Assembly (NCBI GenBank): GCA_021773115.1 | Contig: JAJFKS010000017.1 | Span: 186,001 to 250,000 of the forward strand | Direction of reading: 5' to 3' | Origin: Woeseiaceae bacterium | Lineage (GTDB): Bacteria > Pseudomonadota > Gammaproteobacteria > Steroidobacterales > Woeseiaceae | DNA length: 64,000 nucleotides | Shown: positions 18,255 to 28,648 of the stretch, in pieces | Layout: each line of letters starts with the position of its first letter | Numbering within the stretch: the first letter of the stretch is position 1 | Notes under the pieces: generated by a model | The model's input: only the letters and a program-made list of their open reading frames with translations | What the model was told of the DNA's origin: nothing | Database searches by the model: none | Program-made: the position numbers and the translations under genes

Positions 18255-19214
18255 AATTGCCACTGAATCGAGGACATGCTGGCAAAGCTCGGCAGGGCTC
18301 CTGAAGCGGGTGCTGCCTGCGGGTTTCAAGCGATGCCCGGCAACGGACGGAAATACCGCCTGAATATCGTCGGGGAATACACCCGAATGATTTTCGATAA
18401 ATGAGCGCGCCCGAGCCGCAGCAACCAGTGCCTGCGCGCCGCGCGGTGACAGACCGGTTTCGATATCCGCCGACGCTCGCGTAAAACGGACCAGCGCTTG
18501 CACGTAGTCGATCAACGGCTCGCTGACGGCCTGTTTGCGAGCGGAGCTTTGCAACTCCAGCAGCATTTCCGGGCCGGCAATCGATTCGATCTCATCGATC
18601 ATTGAGCGCCGGTCTGCGCCGGCAATGAGTTCACGTTCGCTGGCTTCGTTCGGATAGCCGATGGCAACGCGCATCAAGAAGCGATCAAGCTGCGACTCAG
18701 GCAACGGAAAGGTTCCGATCTGGTCGCCGGGGTTTTGCGTCGCGACGACGAAAAAGGGCGTCGGCAGTGGCCGCGTTTCGCCGTCAACTGAAACCTGGAA
18801 TTCCTCCATGGCTTCGAGTAGTGCGCTCTGCGCTTTTGGCGTCGCGCGATTCACTTCGTCCGCAAGGATGAGTTGCGAAAACACCGGACCCGGCTGAAAT
18901 TCAAACTCGCCACGATCCTGCCGAAAGACCGAGACACCGATGATGTCGGCGGGCAACAGATCGCTGGTGAACTGAATGCGGCGAAATGACAGTCCGAGCG
19001 TTCGCGCCAGGGACTGCGCCAGCATGGTTTTGCCGAGTCCGGGCAGGTCTTCGATGAGCAGGTGGCCGCGAGCCAGCAGGCAGGACAGGGCGAGTGCGAT
19101 CTGATCGTCCTTGCCAAGAATTATCGTGCCGAGCGTTTTTCGTGCGCTCTCAAGCGCGTCGCGCTGGGCACTTACGTTGCTCGGTATTTTTTCTACGGTG
19201 CTGCTGCGCTGCAT
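18249..19214 (-). CDS. MoxR-family AAA+ ATPase
   Basis: This ~321-residue protein has Walker A in EDLPGLGKTMLA, the QFTSDLLPADIIG block, Walker B ILADEVNRATPKAQSALLEAMEE and a sensor-1 ATQNP, the standard MoxR pattern. MoxR proteins are chaperone-like ATPases paired with DUF58 or VWA proteins. The start ATG 19214 has a strong GGAGG 8 bases upstream; five extra codons from a TTG are less likely. The stop (TAG, 18251-18249) lies within the terminal repeat of the inserted element, so the last residues may be altered. It follows valS by about 95 bp. Confidence 0.93.
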   Translation of the reverse strand: MQRSSTVEKIPSNVSAQRDALESARKTLGTIILGKDDQIALALSCLLARGHLLIEDLPGLGKTMLAQSLARTLGLSFRRIQFTSDLLPADIIGVSVFRQDRGEFEFQPGPVFSQLILADEVNRATPKAQSALLEAMEEFQVSVDGETRPLPTPFFVVATQNPGDQIGTFPLPESQLDRFLMRVAIGYPNEASERELIAGADRRSMIDEIESIAGPEMLLELQSSARKQAVSEPLIDYVQALVRFTRASADIETGLSPRGAQALVAAARARSFIENHSGVFPDDIQAVFPSVAGHRLKPAGSTRFRSPAELCQHVLDSVAIP

Positions 19215-19309
19215 TCGATCATCCTCCAACAGGTATCGTCACCGATACCGGATTCATTTGCACCCGATCCGCGTCAGAATGTGATGCAGTGCTCAGAATA
19301 CGATCGGCG

Positions 19310-22060
19310 TCAGGCGAGTTCGTCCAGTTTCTCGAGTTGTTCGCCCAGTTGAGCGATGGTTCGCTCGAACTCTGCAACGCGTTCCCGTTCTTGTGTGACA
19401 ACCTCCGGCGGTGCATTGTTCACAAATTTCTCATTTGCGAGTTTCGCCGTGCTGCGTTTCAGGTCAACGCTGACTTTCTCCTGCTGCTTGCTGAGTCGCG
19501 AACGCTCTGCATCGACGTCAATCAATCCTTTCATCGGGACCAGCAGGCGCATCTCGCCCAACAGCGCGGTGGCGACTGCGGGTGGCTCGTCACCGTCCTT
19601 AAGGATCGTTACCGACTCAACACGACCGACACGTCGTAACAATATGATCTGCTCATCGGCACGTTGTCGGTCAAGTGCAGTGGCACCCTGTAAGATTACC
19701 GGCAAGGGCTTGCCTGGTGAAATATCCATCTCGCCGCGAATCTGACGTATGCCGAGAATAAATTGCTTGACCCATTCGATATCCGCAATCGCCGCTTCGT
19801 CGGTTTGGTCAGAGACTTCCGGATAGGGCTGCAGCATGATTGTATCGCCATCAATTCCAGCACGTTCGGCGACCTGCTGCCAAATTTCTTCTGTCACAAA
19901 CGGCATCAGCGGGTGCAACAGGCGAAGAATCGCCTCAAGCACTTTAATCAGTGTCCGACGTGTTCCGCGCTGTAATGCGGGCGATGCGACTTCGGATTGC
20001 AGAATGGGTTTCGATAGTTCGAGATACCAGTCGCAGAATTCATGCCATGTGAAGTCATAAACAGACTGAGCGGCAAGGTCGAGACGATAGGTCTTGAAAT
20101 GCTGATGCAGCTCGTTACTTGTTTGATTCAATCGCGCCTTAATCCAGCGATCCGCCGCACTGAACTCCGCGTCACCGTCATCCAGTGTCTCGGTGTTCAT
20201 CAGGACGTAGCGCGCTGCATTCCACAGCTTGTTACAAAAGTTTTTGTAACCGTCGATGCGTCCGAGGTCGAAGCGAATATCACGGCCTGTTGTCGCCAGG
20301 GACGCGAATGTCATGCGCAGGGCATCGGTTCCGAATTGATTGATGCCGCCTGGAAAATGCTTGCGCGTCGCGCGCTCAATTTTTGGTGCAAGATGATCCT
20401 GCATCATGCCGCTGGTGCGTTTTTCGACCAGTGACTCGAGGTCAATGCCATCGATCAGGTCAATCGGATCCAGAACATTGCCCTTGGTCTTCGACATTTT
20501 TTGGCCGTCCTGATCGCGGATCAGGCCGTGGATGTAAACCTCACGGAACGGTACATCGTCCATAAACTTCAGGCCGAACATGATCATGCGTGCGACCCAG
20601 AAGAATATGATATCGAAGCCAGTGACCAGCACATTGCCCGGATAGAATTCCTCGAGAGCTGCAGTTTTTTCTGGCCAGCCCATGGTACTGAAGGGCCATA
20701 GTGCAGAGGAGAACCAGGTGTCGAGCACATCGTCATCCTGCCGCAGGCTGCGATCGCCGAGGTCGTGTTTTTTGCGGACATCGTCTTCGGAATAACCGAC
20801 ATAGACGGCTCCGTCCTCGTCGTACCAGGCTGGAATACGGTGTCCCCACCAGAGTTGGCGACTAATGCACCAGTCCTGGATGTTGTACATCCAGTCGTAG
20901 TAGGTCTTTGACCAGTTCTCCGGAACGAATTTGATGCGTCCGGATTCGACTGCTTCGATTGCCGGCTTAGCCAGCGGCTCGATTTTAACGTACCACTGAT
21001 CAGTCAGGTAAGGCTCGACAACCGCGGTGCTGCGATCGCCGCGAGGAATCTTGACAACGTAGTCTTCGACCTTGTCGAGTAATTTGAGTCGCTTGATTTC
21101 GGCAACAATGGCTTTGCGTGCAACAAATCGATCCATACCCCGATAGACGTCAGGAACTTCATCGTTCAGCGCCGCGTCGTCAGTCAGGATGTTGATCATT
21201 TGCAGATCGTGGCGCTTGCCAATTTCGTAGTCATTAAAGTCGTGCGCAGGCGTAATTTTTACGCAGCCGGTACCAAACTCGGGATCGACGTAGGTATCGG
21301 CAATAATCGGAATATGTCGACCGACGATCGGCAGCACGATTTCCTGGCCGACGAGATGCTTGTATCGTTCGTCGTCCGGATGTACGGCTACCGCGCTGTC
21401 GCCGAGCATGGTCTCTGGTCGGGTAGTGGCAACGGTGAGGTAGCCTTTCCCGGATGCCAGCGGATAGCGGAAATGCCAAAGATGGCCATCTTCATCGGCC
21501 GACAGAACCTCAAGGTCGGATAACGCGGTGTGCAACACGGGGTCCCAGTTAACGAGACGCTTGCCGCGATAGATGAGCCCTTCATCGTGTAACTGTATGA
21601 ATACCTTTCGAACGGCTTCCGAAAGGCCTTCGTCCATCGTGAAACGGTCGCGACTCCAGTCAACGGAGGCGCCCAGCCGGCGTGTTTGCCTGGCGATCTG
21701 GCCGCCCGATGTTTCTTTCCAGGACCAGACCCGTTCGATGAATTTCTCACGACCGAGATCGCGCTTGGAAATGCCTTCGTTATTCAGCAGCCGTTCGACA
21801 ACCATCTGCGTCGCAATGCCGGCGTGATCCATGCCGGGTTGCCACAGGGTCCGATGCCCCTTCATGCGATGGAAGCGGGTCAGCGTATCCATGATGGTGT
21901 CCTGGAAGGCGTGCCCCATATGCAATGTGCCGGTCACATTCGGCGGCGGAATAACGATGCAATACGGCTCGCCGTTACCTTGTGGCGCGAAGTAGCCTTG
22001 TTCTTCCCAGCGCTCGTAAAGGCGCTGTTCGATTTCCTGAGGTTGGTAGGACTTATTCAT
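19310..22060 (-). CDS. valS: Valyl-tRNA synthetase
   Basis: This 916-residue class I synthetase has the HIGH-type motif [14 protein letters not shown] at about residue 40, the CP1 editing insertion, and KMSKS in [14 protein letters not shown]. The C-terminal coiled-coil arm ([20 protein letters not shown]... to the end) contacts tRNA. It charges tRNA(Val). The ATG overlaps the holC stop by one base (TGATG). The order pepA-holC-valS is the same as in E. coli. Confidence 0.98.
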   Translation of the reverse strand: MNKSYQPQEIEQRLYERWEEQGYFAPQGNGEPYCIVIPPPNVTGTLHMGHAFQDTIMDTLTRFHRMKGHRTLWQPGMDHAGIATQMVVERLLNNEGISKRDLGREKFIERVWSWKETSGGQIARQTRRLGASVDWSRDRFTMDEGLSEAVRKVFIQLHDEGLIYRGKRLVNWDPVLHTALSDLEVLSADEDGHLWHFRYPLASGKGYLTVATTRPETMLGDSAVAVHPDDERYKHLVGQEIVLPIVGRHIPIIADTYVDPEFGTGCVKITPAHDFNDYEIGKRHDLQMINILTDDAALNDEVPDVYRGMDRFVARKAIVAEIKRLKLLDKVEDYVVKIPRGDRSTAVVEPYLTDQWYVKIEPLAKPAIEAVESGRIKFVPENWSKTYYDWMYNIQDWCISRQLWWGHRIPAWYDEDGAVYVGYSEDDVRKKHDLGDRSLRQDDDVLDTWFSSALWPFSTMGWPEKTAALEEFYPGNVLVTGFDIIFFWVARMIMFGLKFMDDVPFREVYIHGLIRDQDGQKMSKTKGNVLDPIDLIDGIDLESLVEKRTSGMMQDHLAPKIERATRKHFPGGINQFGTDALRMTFASLATTGRDIRFDLGRIDGYKNFCNKLWNAARYVLMNTETLDDGDAEFSAADRWIKARLNQTSNELHQHFKTYRLDLAAQSVYDFTWHEFCDWYLELSKPILQSEVASPALQRGTRRTLIKVLEAILRLLHPLMPFVTEEIWQQVAERAGIDGDTIMLQPYPEVSDQTDEAAIADIEWVKQFILGIRQIRGEMDISPGKPLPVILQGATALDRQRADEQIILLRRVGRVESVTILKDGDEPPAVATALLGEMRLLVPMKGLIDVDAERSRLSKQQEKVSVDLKRSTAKLANEKFVNNAPPEVVTQERERVAEFERTIAQLGEQLEKLDELA

Positions 22061-22479
22061 CAGATCTTGTGCGTTTCGAGTGTGTGACCACGGTCACGGT
22101 AAATGGCATAACGTTTGCGGCTCTTGTCACGACAGTTTTCGTCCGATGTGACGAGTTCCGCCACGCGCGGGAAGGACTCGGCGAATGACGGTATGTCATC
22201 GCAGAGTGTGATGAGTAAGTCTCGTGCTTCGACCGCAACATCACCGAAGCCAATCGTTATCGGGGCGTTAGTGTCACCACCGACCAGCTCATGCGGCACG
22301 AAACTTCCATCACGAAATGTCCACAGCAATTCATCAAGGTGCTCGGCTTCGGCCTGGCTCATCGTGTGAATGTGGATCGAGTTTTCGAGACGCCATGCCT
22401 TCTCGGCCAGTTTGCAGGCGAGAGTATTGCGTGCATGTTCATCGACACGCTCGAGCACGTAAAAATCAACTTGTGACAC
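22060..22479 (-). CDS. holC: DNA polymerase III subunit chi
   Basis: This 139-residue protein begins at GTG 22479 ([17 protein letters not shown]), matching HolC N-termini (xxVDFYVL). The open frame extends 33 codons upstream into pepA without similarity. HolC bridges SSB and the clamp loader through psi. The [30 protein letters not shown] core is well conserved. The gene sits 8 bp after pepA and overlaps valS by one base. The C-terminal extension ([22 protein letters not shown]) resembles the chi family's final strand and helix. Confidence 0.93.
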   Translation of the reverse strand: MSQVDFYVLERVDEHARNTLACKLAEKAWRLENSIHIHTMSQAEAEHLDELLWTFRDGSFVPHELVGGDTNAPITIGFGDVAVEARDLLITLCDDIPSFAESFPRVAELVTSDENCRDKSRKRYAIYRDRGHTLETHKI

Positions 22480-22487
22480 GGTACGAG

Positions 22488-23984
22488 TCAGGGCAAGGCG
22501 CCGGCACTTGACAGCAGGTACTCGGAGAGCAACGGCACGGGTCGGCCGGTCGCGCCTTTTTGTGCGCCGGATTTCCACGCAACACCGGCGATATCCAGGT
22601 GCGCCCAGTTCATACCGTCGGTGTACTTGCCGAGGAAGCAGGCTGCCGTCACCGAGCCACCGCCCGGACCGCCGATATTCGCCATGTCGGCAAAGTTACT
22701 CTTTAGTTGAGCGGCATACTGCTCTCCCAATGGCATCGGCCAACCGAGGTCTTCCGAGCGATTGGCTGCAGCAAACAGGTCGTCTTGCAATGGGTCGTTA
22801 TTGGCGTAAATCGCGCAACGATGATTACCGAGTGCAACGACGCAGGCGCCAGTCAATGTCGCGACATCAATAATGGCCTCTGGCTTGAAGCGTTTCGAAT
22901 AAGTCAGTGCATCACACAGAATAAGGCGGCCTTCGGCGTCAGTATTCAGAACTTCAATTGTCTGTCCCGACATGCTCTTGACGATATCGCCTGGCTTGGT
23001 TGCTGTGCCGCTCGGCATGTTTTCGACCGCAGGTACGACAACATTCACGTTGATCGCCAATTTCATGCGGGTCAACGCGGCCATCGTGCCGATAACACTG
23101 GCAGCGCCGCACATGTCGTATTTCATCTCATCCATGCTGGCGCCTGGCTTCAGGGAAATGCCGCCGCTGTCGAAGGTCACGCCTTTACCGACCAGGACAT
23201 ACGGCCGAGCAGTGCCAGCGTTCTTGTATTTCATGATGATGAATTTGGCGGGCTCGACGGACCCCGCGGTAACCGACAGCAACGATCCCATGCCGAGCCG
23301 TTTCATGTCGGATTCGCTGAGAATCTGCGTCGTCAACTTGCCATTGCCGCTGGCGAGTTTTTTCGCGGTGCGCGCCAGGTAACCTGGCGTGCAAATGTTG
23401 GATGGCAGGTTGCCGAGATCTTTCGCCAGGGCAACGCCGTTTGCGATCGCGTCGCCATGCTCAGCCCCGAGAGTTGTTTGAGCCGCATCGCCAGACTTCG
23501 CAATTGAGTGACCAATGCTTGCTAACGGCATCGGCGCTTTCTTTCGGCCGCTTTTCATCTGATTGAATTCGTAGAGCACGTCCGAAATGGCTTCGACTGA
23601 ATGGCGGGCAATGTAATAGGCGCTGCAGGCTTTGACGGGTTCGAGCGTCAGTGCATTGAGAATCTGCTTGGTCTTCGTGTCACGAAGCGCGCGGGTGCTC
23701 GCAGCAACGGCTTTTCGAAAGGCGATGGCGTCGAATGATCCGGACTTACCCAGACCAGCAACTGCGACACGTTTGGCCTTGACGCCATTGACCTGAGTCA
23801 GGACGGTGCAACGGCCCTGTTCGCTCGAAATATCGCCGGATTTGATGAGGTCACGGATGACGCCTTTACTGGCGGCATCAATATCGGCGGCGCCAGCGCC
23901 TAGTTTGCCGCGATTGTATACGCCAACGATGACGCAATCGGCCGCGCGACCGGATGCCTTGCTAGTGGTTGTAAAATATTTCAT
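22488..23984 (-). CDS. pepA: Leucyl aminopeptidase (M17)
   Basis: This 498-residue cytosolic metallopeptidase removes N-terminal residues from peptides; in E. coli it also binds DNA. The metal and active-site residues lie in KGVTFDSGGISLKPG and in the M17 signature NTDAEGRLILCDAL, with a further metal site in the DEMKYDMCGAA segment. The N-terminal domain is shorter in detail than the catalytic half but complete. It is divergent from lptF across ~105 bp. Confidence 0.96.
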   Translation of the reverse strand: MKYFTTTSKASGRAADCVIVGVYNRGKLGAGAADIDAASKGVIRDLIKSGDISSEQGRCTVLTQVNGVKAKRVAVAGLGKSGSFDAIAFRKAVAASTRALRDTKTKQILNALTLEPVKACSAYYIARHSVEAISDVLYEFNQMKSGRKKAPMPLASIGHSIAKSGDAAQTTLGAEHGDAIANGVALAKDLGNLPSNICTPGYLARTAKKLASGNGKLTTQILSESDMKRLGMGSLLSVTAGSVEPAKFIIMKYKNAGTARPYVLVGKGVTFDSGGISLKPGASMDEMKYDMCGAASVIGTMAALTRMKLAINVNVVVPAVENMPSGTATKPGDIVKSMSGQTIEVLNTDAEGRLILCDALTYSKRFKPEAIIDVATLTGACVVALGNHRCAIYANNDPLQDDLFAAANRSEDLGWPMPLGEQYAAQLKSNFADMANIGGPGGGSVTAACFLGKYTDGMNWAHLDIAGVAWKSGAQKGATGRPVPLLSEYLLSSAGALP

Positions 23985-24089
23985 AAATCCCTTCGTCTGC
24001 CTTGTTATTGTTGAGGGCTGTCACGGACAAAATAAAAGCGGTAGTCTAACTGTTTCAGCTATCTACAGCTACGTCATTCCCGGACCCTG

Positions 24090-25172
24090 ATGATCCGAAT
24101 CCTGGACCGCTACATTTTCCGCGAGATCGCCTCGAGCTGGCTCGGTGTGACCGTCGTGTTGCTGCTGATCCTGCTGACCAATCAGTTTGCACGCGTTCTC
24201 GGCGACGTTGCCAAAGGAAAACTGCCGAAGAATGCCGCTTTTGACGTTATCGGCCTGTCAGCGGTGCAGTATTTGACCATTCTGATCCCGATTGGACTTT
24301 TTCTAGCCACGATGCTGGCCCTGGGCAGGCTGTACCGGGACAGCGAGATGCCGGCCATGATGGCGTGTCGAGTCGGGCCATCCGGCATCTACCGGCCGTT
24401 GACCTGGTTGATGTTGCCGTTGACGCTGCTGGTGGCCTGGCTATCGATAGCGGGCGGGCCCTGGGCATTGATCACAGTTGACCGGATTGGCGCGGAAGCG
24501 CGTCGCGAGGCTGACCTTGCCAGTATCGAGCCGGGTCAGTTCACGATGTTCGGCCCGGATCGGGCTGTTGTCTACGGCAGCAGCGTGACCGCGAGTGGCA
24601 GTATGGAAAAGGTTTTCATGCAGCGCCGCGTGGAGGATGGTGGCGTCGAAGTGGTCATTTCCGAGCTGGGTGAAATGGTGGAGTCGGACGATCCGAATAT
24701 TCGGCTGCTGGTGTTGCACAACGGGCGTCGTTACGAAGGCGTGCCAGGCACCTCGGAATTCCGCGTGATCGAATTCGCCGAGCACGGTGTGCCTTATCGA
24801 TTGCCGAGCCTCGAATCGCCAGAGGAAAAACCGCGTGTCATGTCGTTTCTGAAATTGCTGCGTTCAGGCGATCCGGAGCATATTGCGGAATGGCAATGGC
24901 GGCTGAGTGTGCCGCTTGCCACCGTGATTCTCGCCATTCTTGCCGTTCCGCTTAGCCGTAGCCAGCCTCGGGCTGGTCGCTACGGTCGGCTCGCTGTCGG
25001 GCTGCTGGTTTTCATTGTATATCTCAATATGATGAGCGCGGCTAAAGCATGGGTCGAACAGTCGACGATTTCGCCGATGCTGGGCATTTGGTGGGTGCAC
25101 GGCTGTGTGCTGGCGTTCGCCCTGGGTCTGCTGGCGGTGCAGAACGGCATGCACAAACGGATTTTCCGATGA
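24090..25172 (+). CDS. lptF: LPS export permease LptF
   Basis: This 360-residue protein has three N-terminal helices, a periplasmic beta-jellyroll-like middle (about residues 130-260) and three C-terminal helices, the YjgP/YjgQ topology. ILDRYIFREIASSW is the typical N-terminus. Together with LptG and LptB it extracts lipopolysaccharide from the inner membrane. The stop overlaps lptG (ATGA). It sits divergent to pepA, as in many gammaproteobacteria. Confidence 0.95.
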   Translation: MIRILDRYIFREIASSWLGVTVVLLLILLTNQFARVLGDVAKGKLPKNAAFDVIGLSAVQYLTILIPIGLFLATMLALGRLYRDSEMPAMMACRVGPSGIYRPLTWLMLPLTLLVAWLSIAGGPWALITVDRIGAEARREADLASIEPGQFTMFGPDRAVVYGSSVTASGSMEKVFMQRRVEDGGVEVVISELGEMVESDDPNIRLLVLHNGRRYEGVPGTSEFRVIEFAEHGVPYRLPSLESPEEKPRVMSFLKLLRSGDPEHIAEWQWRLSVPLATVILAILAVPLSRSQPRAGRYGRLAVGLLVFIVYLNMMSAAKAWVEQSTISPMLGIWWVHGCVLAFALGLLAVQNGMHKRIFR

Positions 25173-26233
25173 CCGGGATTCTCAGCCAGTACATGATGCG
25201 TACGATCCTGAGCAGCACAGCGCTGGTCTTAGTGGTATTGCTGGGGCTCGCTGGCCTGTTCGAGTTTATAGCCGAGCTGGATGACACGCGCGGCGACTAT
25301 CAAACTGCGCAGGTCGTTCTCTATACCTTGTTACGCCTGCCCAACCTGGCGTTTGAAATGTTGCCCGTTGCGACGCTCATCGGATCCTTACTCGGTCTGG
25401 GTGCACTGGCGGGCAACAGCGAAATCATTGTCATGCGTTCGGCCGGTTTGTCCGTCAAGGAATTGGCTGGGATGGTGGCATTTTCGGGCGGTGTGTTGCT
25501 GGTGCTAACCGGGCTGCTGGGTGAGTTTATCGGTCCGCCGCTCGATTTCTTCGCGCGCAACATGCGAATGGAATCGCGCTATCAACAAGATGATGATCGC
25601 ATGGGCGATGAAGCCTGGGTGAAGGATGGCTCGACGTATTTGCATTTGCAGAAAGTCAGTCCTGAATTCGAGTTCGGTAGTCTGTACCTATACAAATTCG
25701 ACGGTGACCGGCTGGAGTCCATTTCCGTCGCCGAGAATTCCGGTATCGACAATAACGATAACTGGATTCTGGAAAACCTGCGCGAGACACACTTCAGGGA
25801 GGATGGCGTACAGGTCATCGCGACATCGCGATCTGTTGAAACCTTCGAGGTGAACTCCGACTTGCTGGGCAGTTCGCTGGCCAAGCCCCTGAGCCTGTCC
25901 GCTCGCGAATTACGCGGCTATATCGACTATCTGAAACGCAATGATCTCGATGCGAGCAAATACGAAACGGAATTCTGGTTCCGCGTTGCGAGAACTGCGA
26001 CGGTACTGATCATGCCCGTTCTGGCACTGGCATTCGTGTTCGGGTCATTACGCTCCGGCGGCGCAGGCGGACGCCTGATGATCGGCGTGATTATTGGTCT
26101 CGCGTATTATCTCGCCAGTGAAACACTGGCGAACTCGGGTCAGGTATTTAATCTGAATCCCGCTGTCGTAACCTGGTTGCCAACCGTGGTGCTGGCGGCA
26201 GTTACTTTGTTTGCGTTGTCGAGGATTCGTTAG
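25169..26233 (+). CDS. lptG: LPS export permease LptG
   Basis: This 354-residue YjgP/YjgQ-family protein is the partner of LptF in the LptB2FG extractor. The N-terminal ILSQYMMRTILSSTALV helix, the periplasmic domain with EAWVKDGSTYLHL and the C-terminal helices are intact. ATG 25169 is chosen because it overlaps the lptF stop; the frame is open 40 codons further upstream only as a shadow of lptF. Its last 32 bp overlap the convergent RDD gene. Confidence 0.95.
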   Translation: MTGILSQYMMRTILSSTALVLVVLLGLAGLFEFIAELDDTRGDYQTAQVVLYTLLRLPNLAFEMLPVATLIGSLLGLGALAGNSEIIVMRSAGLSVKELAGMVAFSGGVLLVLTGLLGEFIGPPLDFFARNMRMESRYQQDDDRMGDEAWVKDGSTYLHLQKVSPEFEFGSLYLYKFDGDRLESISVAENSGIDNNDNWILENLRETHFREDGVQVIATSRSVETFEVNSDLLGSSLAKPLSLSARELRGYIDYLKRNDLDASKYETEFWFRVARTATVLIMPVLALAFVFGSLRSGGAGGRLMIGVIIGLAYYLASETLANSGQVFNLNPAVVTWLPTVVLAAVTLFALSRIR

Positions 26234-26651
26234 CGGCATTTTTGGGATAGTGAATAATCCGCGTCTTACTCAGGCGGTCGTGCCACGTCAATTTGTCCTT
26301 GTCCCAGAGTGACCATAAGAAACCAAGACCGGCCGGTGCCCATGACAACAATGCAGCGAAAAAGCGAATTGAAGCCTTGCCAATGCTGATGTCACGGCCG
26401 TCGATTGATTGCAGTTGCAGTCGCCATGACTGCATGCCCAGGGTGCGTCCTGAGCGTGTCCAGAAGCCCACGTAAAAAATATAGATGATGAAAAACATTG
26501 TCAGCCGAAAAAACAGGTCAGTGGATGGCGGCACCGCCTCACCACCGCGCGCGATCACGAAAGGCGTTCCGGCAAGCATTAGCAAGGCGAACAGCAGCAA
26601 GCTGTCGTAAATCATCGCGCCGAGGCGGCGGAGCAGGCGGGTATTTTGCAT
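26202..26651 (-). CDS. RDD family membrane protein
   Basis: This 149-residue protein has three or four membrane helices. The RDD-family pattern begins LLRRLGAMIYDSLLLFALL and includes GRTLGMQSWRLQL plus the C-terminal TWHDRLSKTRI. The domain's name comes from Arg and Asp residues that are mostly present (R...D...D). Some RDD proteins are Na+(Li+)/H+ antiporters; most have no known role. It is downstream of a nucleotide-transporter-like gene and a small ORF, and its end overlaps lptG by 32 bp on the opposite strand. Confidence 0.88.
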   Translation of the reverse strand: MQNTRLLRRLGAMIYDSLLLFALLMLAGTPFVIARGGEAVPPSTDLFFRLTMFFIIYIFYVGFWTRSGRTLGMQSWRLQLQSIDGRDISIGKASIRFFAALLSWAPAGLGFLWSLWDKDKLTWHDRLSKTRIIHYPKNAANESSTTQTK

Positions 26652-26654
26652 TGT

Positions 26655-26771
26655 TTAAAGACTCGAGAGAAAGTTGGTCATGCGTTTGCGCGTCGCAGCG
26701 TCGGGCAACTCGCCCATTCCTGCTCCAATACTGTCGATCATATGATGCGTCTTGCTGGTCGAGGGAATCAT
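26655..26771 (-). CDS. Candidate 38-residue small ORF coupled by ATGA
   Basis: ATG 26771-26769 overlaps the stop of the upstream transporter gene as ATGA, and the TAA at 26657-26655 ends 3 bp before the RDD ATG. The peptide begins MIPSTSKTHHMIDS and ends MTNFLSSL, with a charged middle (AATRKRM). It is soluble in character and has no helix long enough to span a membrane. I do not recognise a family. The tight fit between two co-oriented genes is the main reason to believe it; comparison with relatives would decide. Confidence 0.5.
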   Translation of the reverse strand: MIPSTSKTHHMIDSIGAGMGELPDAATRKRMTNFLSSL

Positions 26772-28090
26772 GCGATTCCACTATCTTTGAGGGATCGGGC
26801 CTGTCGCCGATAATCGCGGCCGAGCCAGATTGAAACAGCTGCCCAAATCATGGCGAACGGCAGCATTATGATCGAAACTCCGGAAATGCCGAGTCCCATC
26901 ATGAATTTAATCGTAAACGAACCGATGACGTCACCGAAACGGTAAATTGCGGTATCGATAAAGTTCTTCGTCTTGTATTTTTCTTCGGTCGTCACGACCG
27001 AATAGAGCATGTCGGTTGTTGGCTTGCTAAAGCTGAAACCGAGCCCGCGACGCGCCCACGTCATGAAAGCGACGACACCAAGTACCGGATCGATCGCCAG
27101 CAGAATAAAACTCGCTATTGAGACGATGGGTAACAGGGACAGGGAAACACCAACGCCCATTCGACCAACGACATGCCGAACGAGGAACAGTTGACCAACC
27201 AGGGCGAAGGTATTTGAGAAGACATTGATTCGCGAAAAGAACTCCGTCCGGAAGTCAGGGTCGGGAATAGAGGTCTCGACCAGCTGCGCCGCGAAAATAT
27301 ACAGGGCGGTTCCCAGCAGGCTCGCAATAACAGACGAAACGGCGATACCCATGAAGTACCTTGATCCCTTGATATGGGTAATACCGGCGAATGCACTACC
27401 GCCCAGCGGTTTTTCGCTCTCAGCGGTTTGCGAGTTCGTGCCTTCGTGCTCGCGTGAGACCCAGTCGCGAAGTTGATGAATGCAAATCACCGCGACCAAG
27501 AGCAATGCTGCAGCAATTGGAAACAGATTGTGCGTGCCAATTCTTACGACAATAAATAGCGTTGCCGCCGAGCCGATTAACGCACCGATGCTGCCGCCAG
27601 CAGTGATGAACCCAAACAGCCGACGTCCCTGCTCGCGCGTATAGATGTCCGCCATGAAGCTCCAGAATACGGACACGACGAACAGATTAAATATACTGAG
27701 CCAGACTACGAACGCCCGACCTAGCCAGACATTATCCTGTTGCTCTTCGAGCATGCGGCCGAAGATGAACCAGAAAATCAGAATATTTGATATGAAAAAC
27801 AGGTAAACCCAAGGCAGAAACACACGCCTTGGAAAACGAGACGTCACCCACCCGAATATGGGCGTTACAAGCATCATGACGAGGAAGGTCGCCAGAAAAA
27901 GGTAGGGGATCGTATCCGGACCGCTGCCAACGGCCATCGATTCACGGGCGGGGCGCAATACGTAGTACGACGATAGCACACAGAAGAAATAGGCGAATGA
28001 CCAGGCAACAGCGACGTACTCATGTCGCTCAAGGCCGAAAACCTTGCCGAACAGAAATGTGCGAAGATCTTTCAAAGGGTTGCCGACCAT
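26768..28090 (-). CDS. MFS/ATP:ADP-antiporter-like transporter
   Basis: This 440-residue protein has about 12 helices. The N-terminal region (SYYVLRPARESMAVGSGPDTIPYLF) resembles the Npt/TlcC nucleotide-transporter fold, and SRFPRRVFLPWVYLFF has the charged loop after helix 2-3 of that group. Homologues in free-living bacteria are annotated as NTP/NDP exchange or generic MFS proteins. Substrate is unknown. It is divergent from the MAPEG gene across 84 bp and heads a set with the 38-residue ORF and RDD gene. Confidence 0.78.
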   Translation of the reverse strand: MVGNPLKDLRTFLFGKVFGLERHEYVAVAWSFAYFFCVLSSYYVLRPARESMAVGSGPDTIPYLFLATFLVMMLVTPIFGWVTSRFPRRVFLPWVYLFFISNILIFWFIFGRMLEEQQDNVWLGRAFVVWLSIFNLFVVSVFWSFMADIYTREQGRRLFGFITAGGSIGALIGSAATLFIVVRIGTHNLFPIAAALLLVAVICIHQLRDWVSREHEGTNSQTAESEKPLGGSAFAGITHIKGSRYFMGIAVSSVIASLLGTALYIFAAQLVETSIPDPDFRTEFFSRINVFSNTFALVGQLFLVRHVVGRMGVGVSLSLLPIVSIASFILLAIDPVLGVVAFMTWARRGLGFSFSKPTTDMLYSVVTTEEKYKTKNFIDTAIYRFGDVIGSFTIKFMMGLGISGVSIIMLPFAMIWAAVSIWLGRDYRRQARSLKDSGIA

Positions 28091-28174
28091 ATCTCGAGCA
28101 TCTTAATGGCCAGCGCCCAAAAGTCATACAATAGTCACTGAAAAGTCTCAAAATTAACCAAGGGCGGGAAAATC

Positions 28175-28558
28175 ATGGAAGCAGTAGTCATCGTTACAGT
28201 ACTGGCGCTGGTTCAGTACATTTATTTCGGCGTTCAGGTTGGCAGCGTCAGGGGCACAAGTGGCATCAAAGCGCCGGCAATGACCGGCGATCCGCTGTTC
28301 GAGCGCACGAATCGTGTGCACCAGAATACGCTGGAGCAATTGATCGTCTTGATTCCGGTCATGTGGATCTTCGCGAACTACGTGAATCCGCTATGGGCGG
28401 CCGGTTTCGGAACCGTTTATCTCGTCGGTCGATTCATTTATAGCGCAGCCTACCGCAAGGATCCGGCAAATCGATCTGTCGGTTTCATGATGTCATTGCT
28501 GCCAGCTGCGGTCATGGCAATCTGGGTACTTGCAGTGGCAGTTATGTCCTACCTGTAA
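28175..28558 (+). CDS. MAPEG family membrane protein
   Basis: This 127-residue protein has four predicted helices and the MAPEG pattern MTGDPLFERTNRVHQNTLEQLIVLIPVMW, in which the RxxRVHxNxLE residues line the glutathione site in eukaryotic relatives. The FIYSAAYRKDPANRS segment follows as in the family. Bacterial members may act as glutathione transferases, but this is not established. It is divergent from the transporter gene at 26768. A second MAPEG protein lies 2.4 kb away. Confidence 0.9.
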   Translation: MEAVVIVTVLALVQYIYFGVQVGSVRGTSGIKAPAMTGDPLFERTNRVHQNTLEQLIVLIPVMWIFANYVNPLWAAGFGTVYLVGRFIYSAAYRKDPANRSVGFMMSLLPAAVMAIWVLAVAVMSYL

Positions 28559-28648
28559 GTACTTCTCGACAAATCGGCGAGATTTGGCGCTGTTCGAATC
28601 TCGCTGATCGTCCGATGCTTTGGCTTCAACCAGCAAAGGAGAAGGACG

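Noticed and set aside
26539..26781. 80-residue minus-strand open frame between RDD and the transporter
   Set aside because: It lies in a different frame from the ATGA-coupled 38-residue ORF, overlaps the RDD gene heavily, and has a proline/arginine-rich shadow composition.
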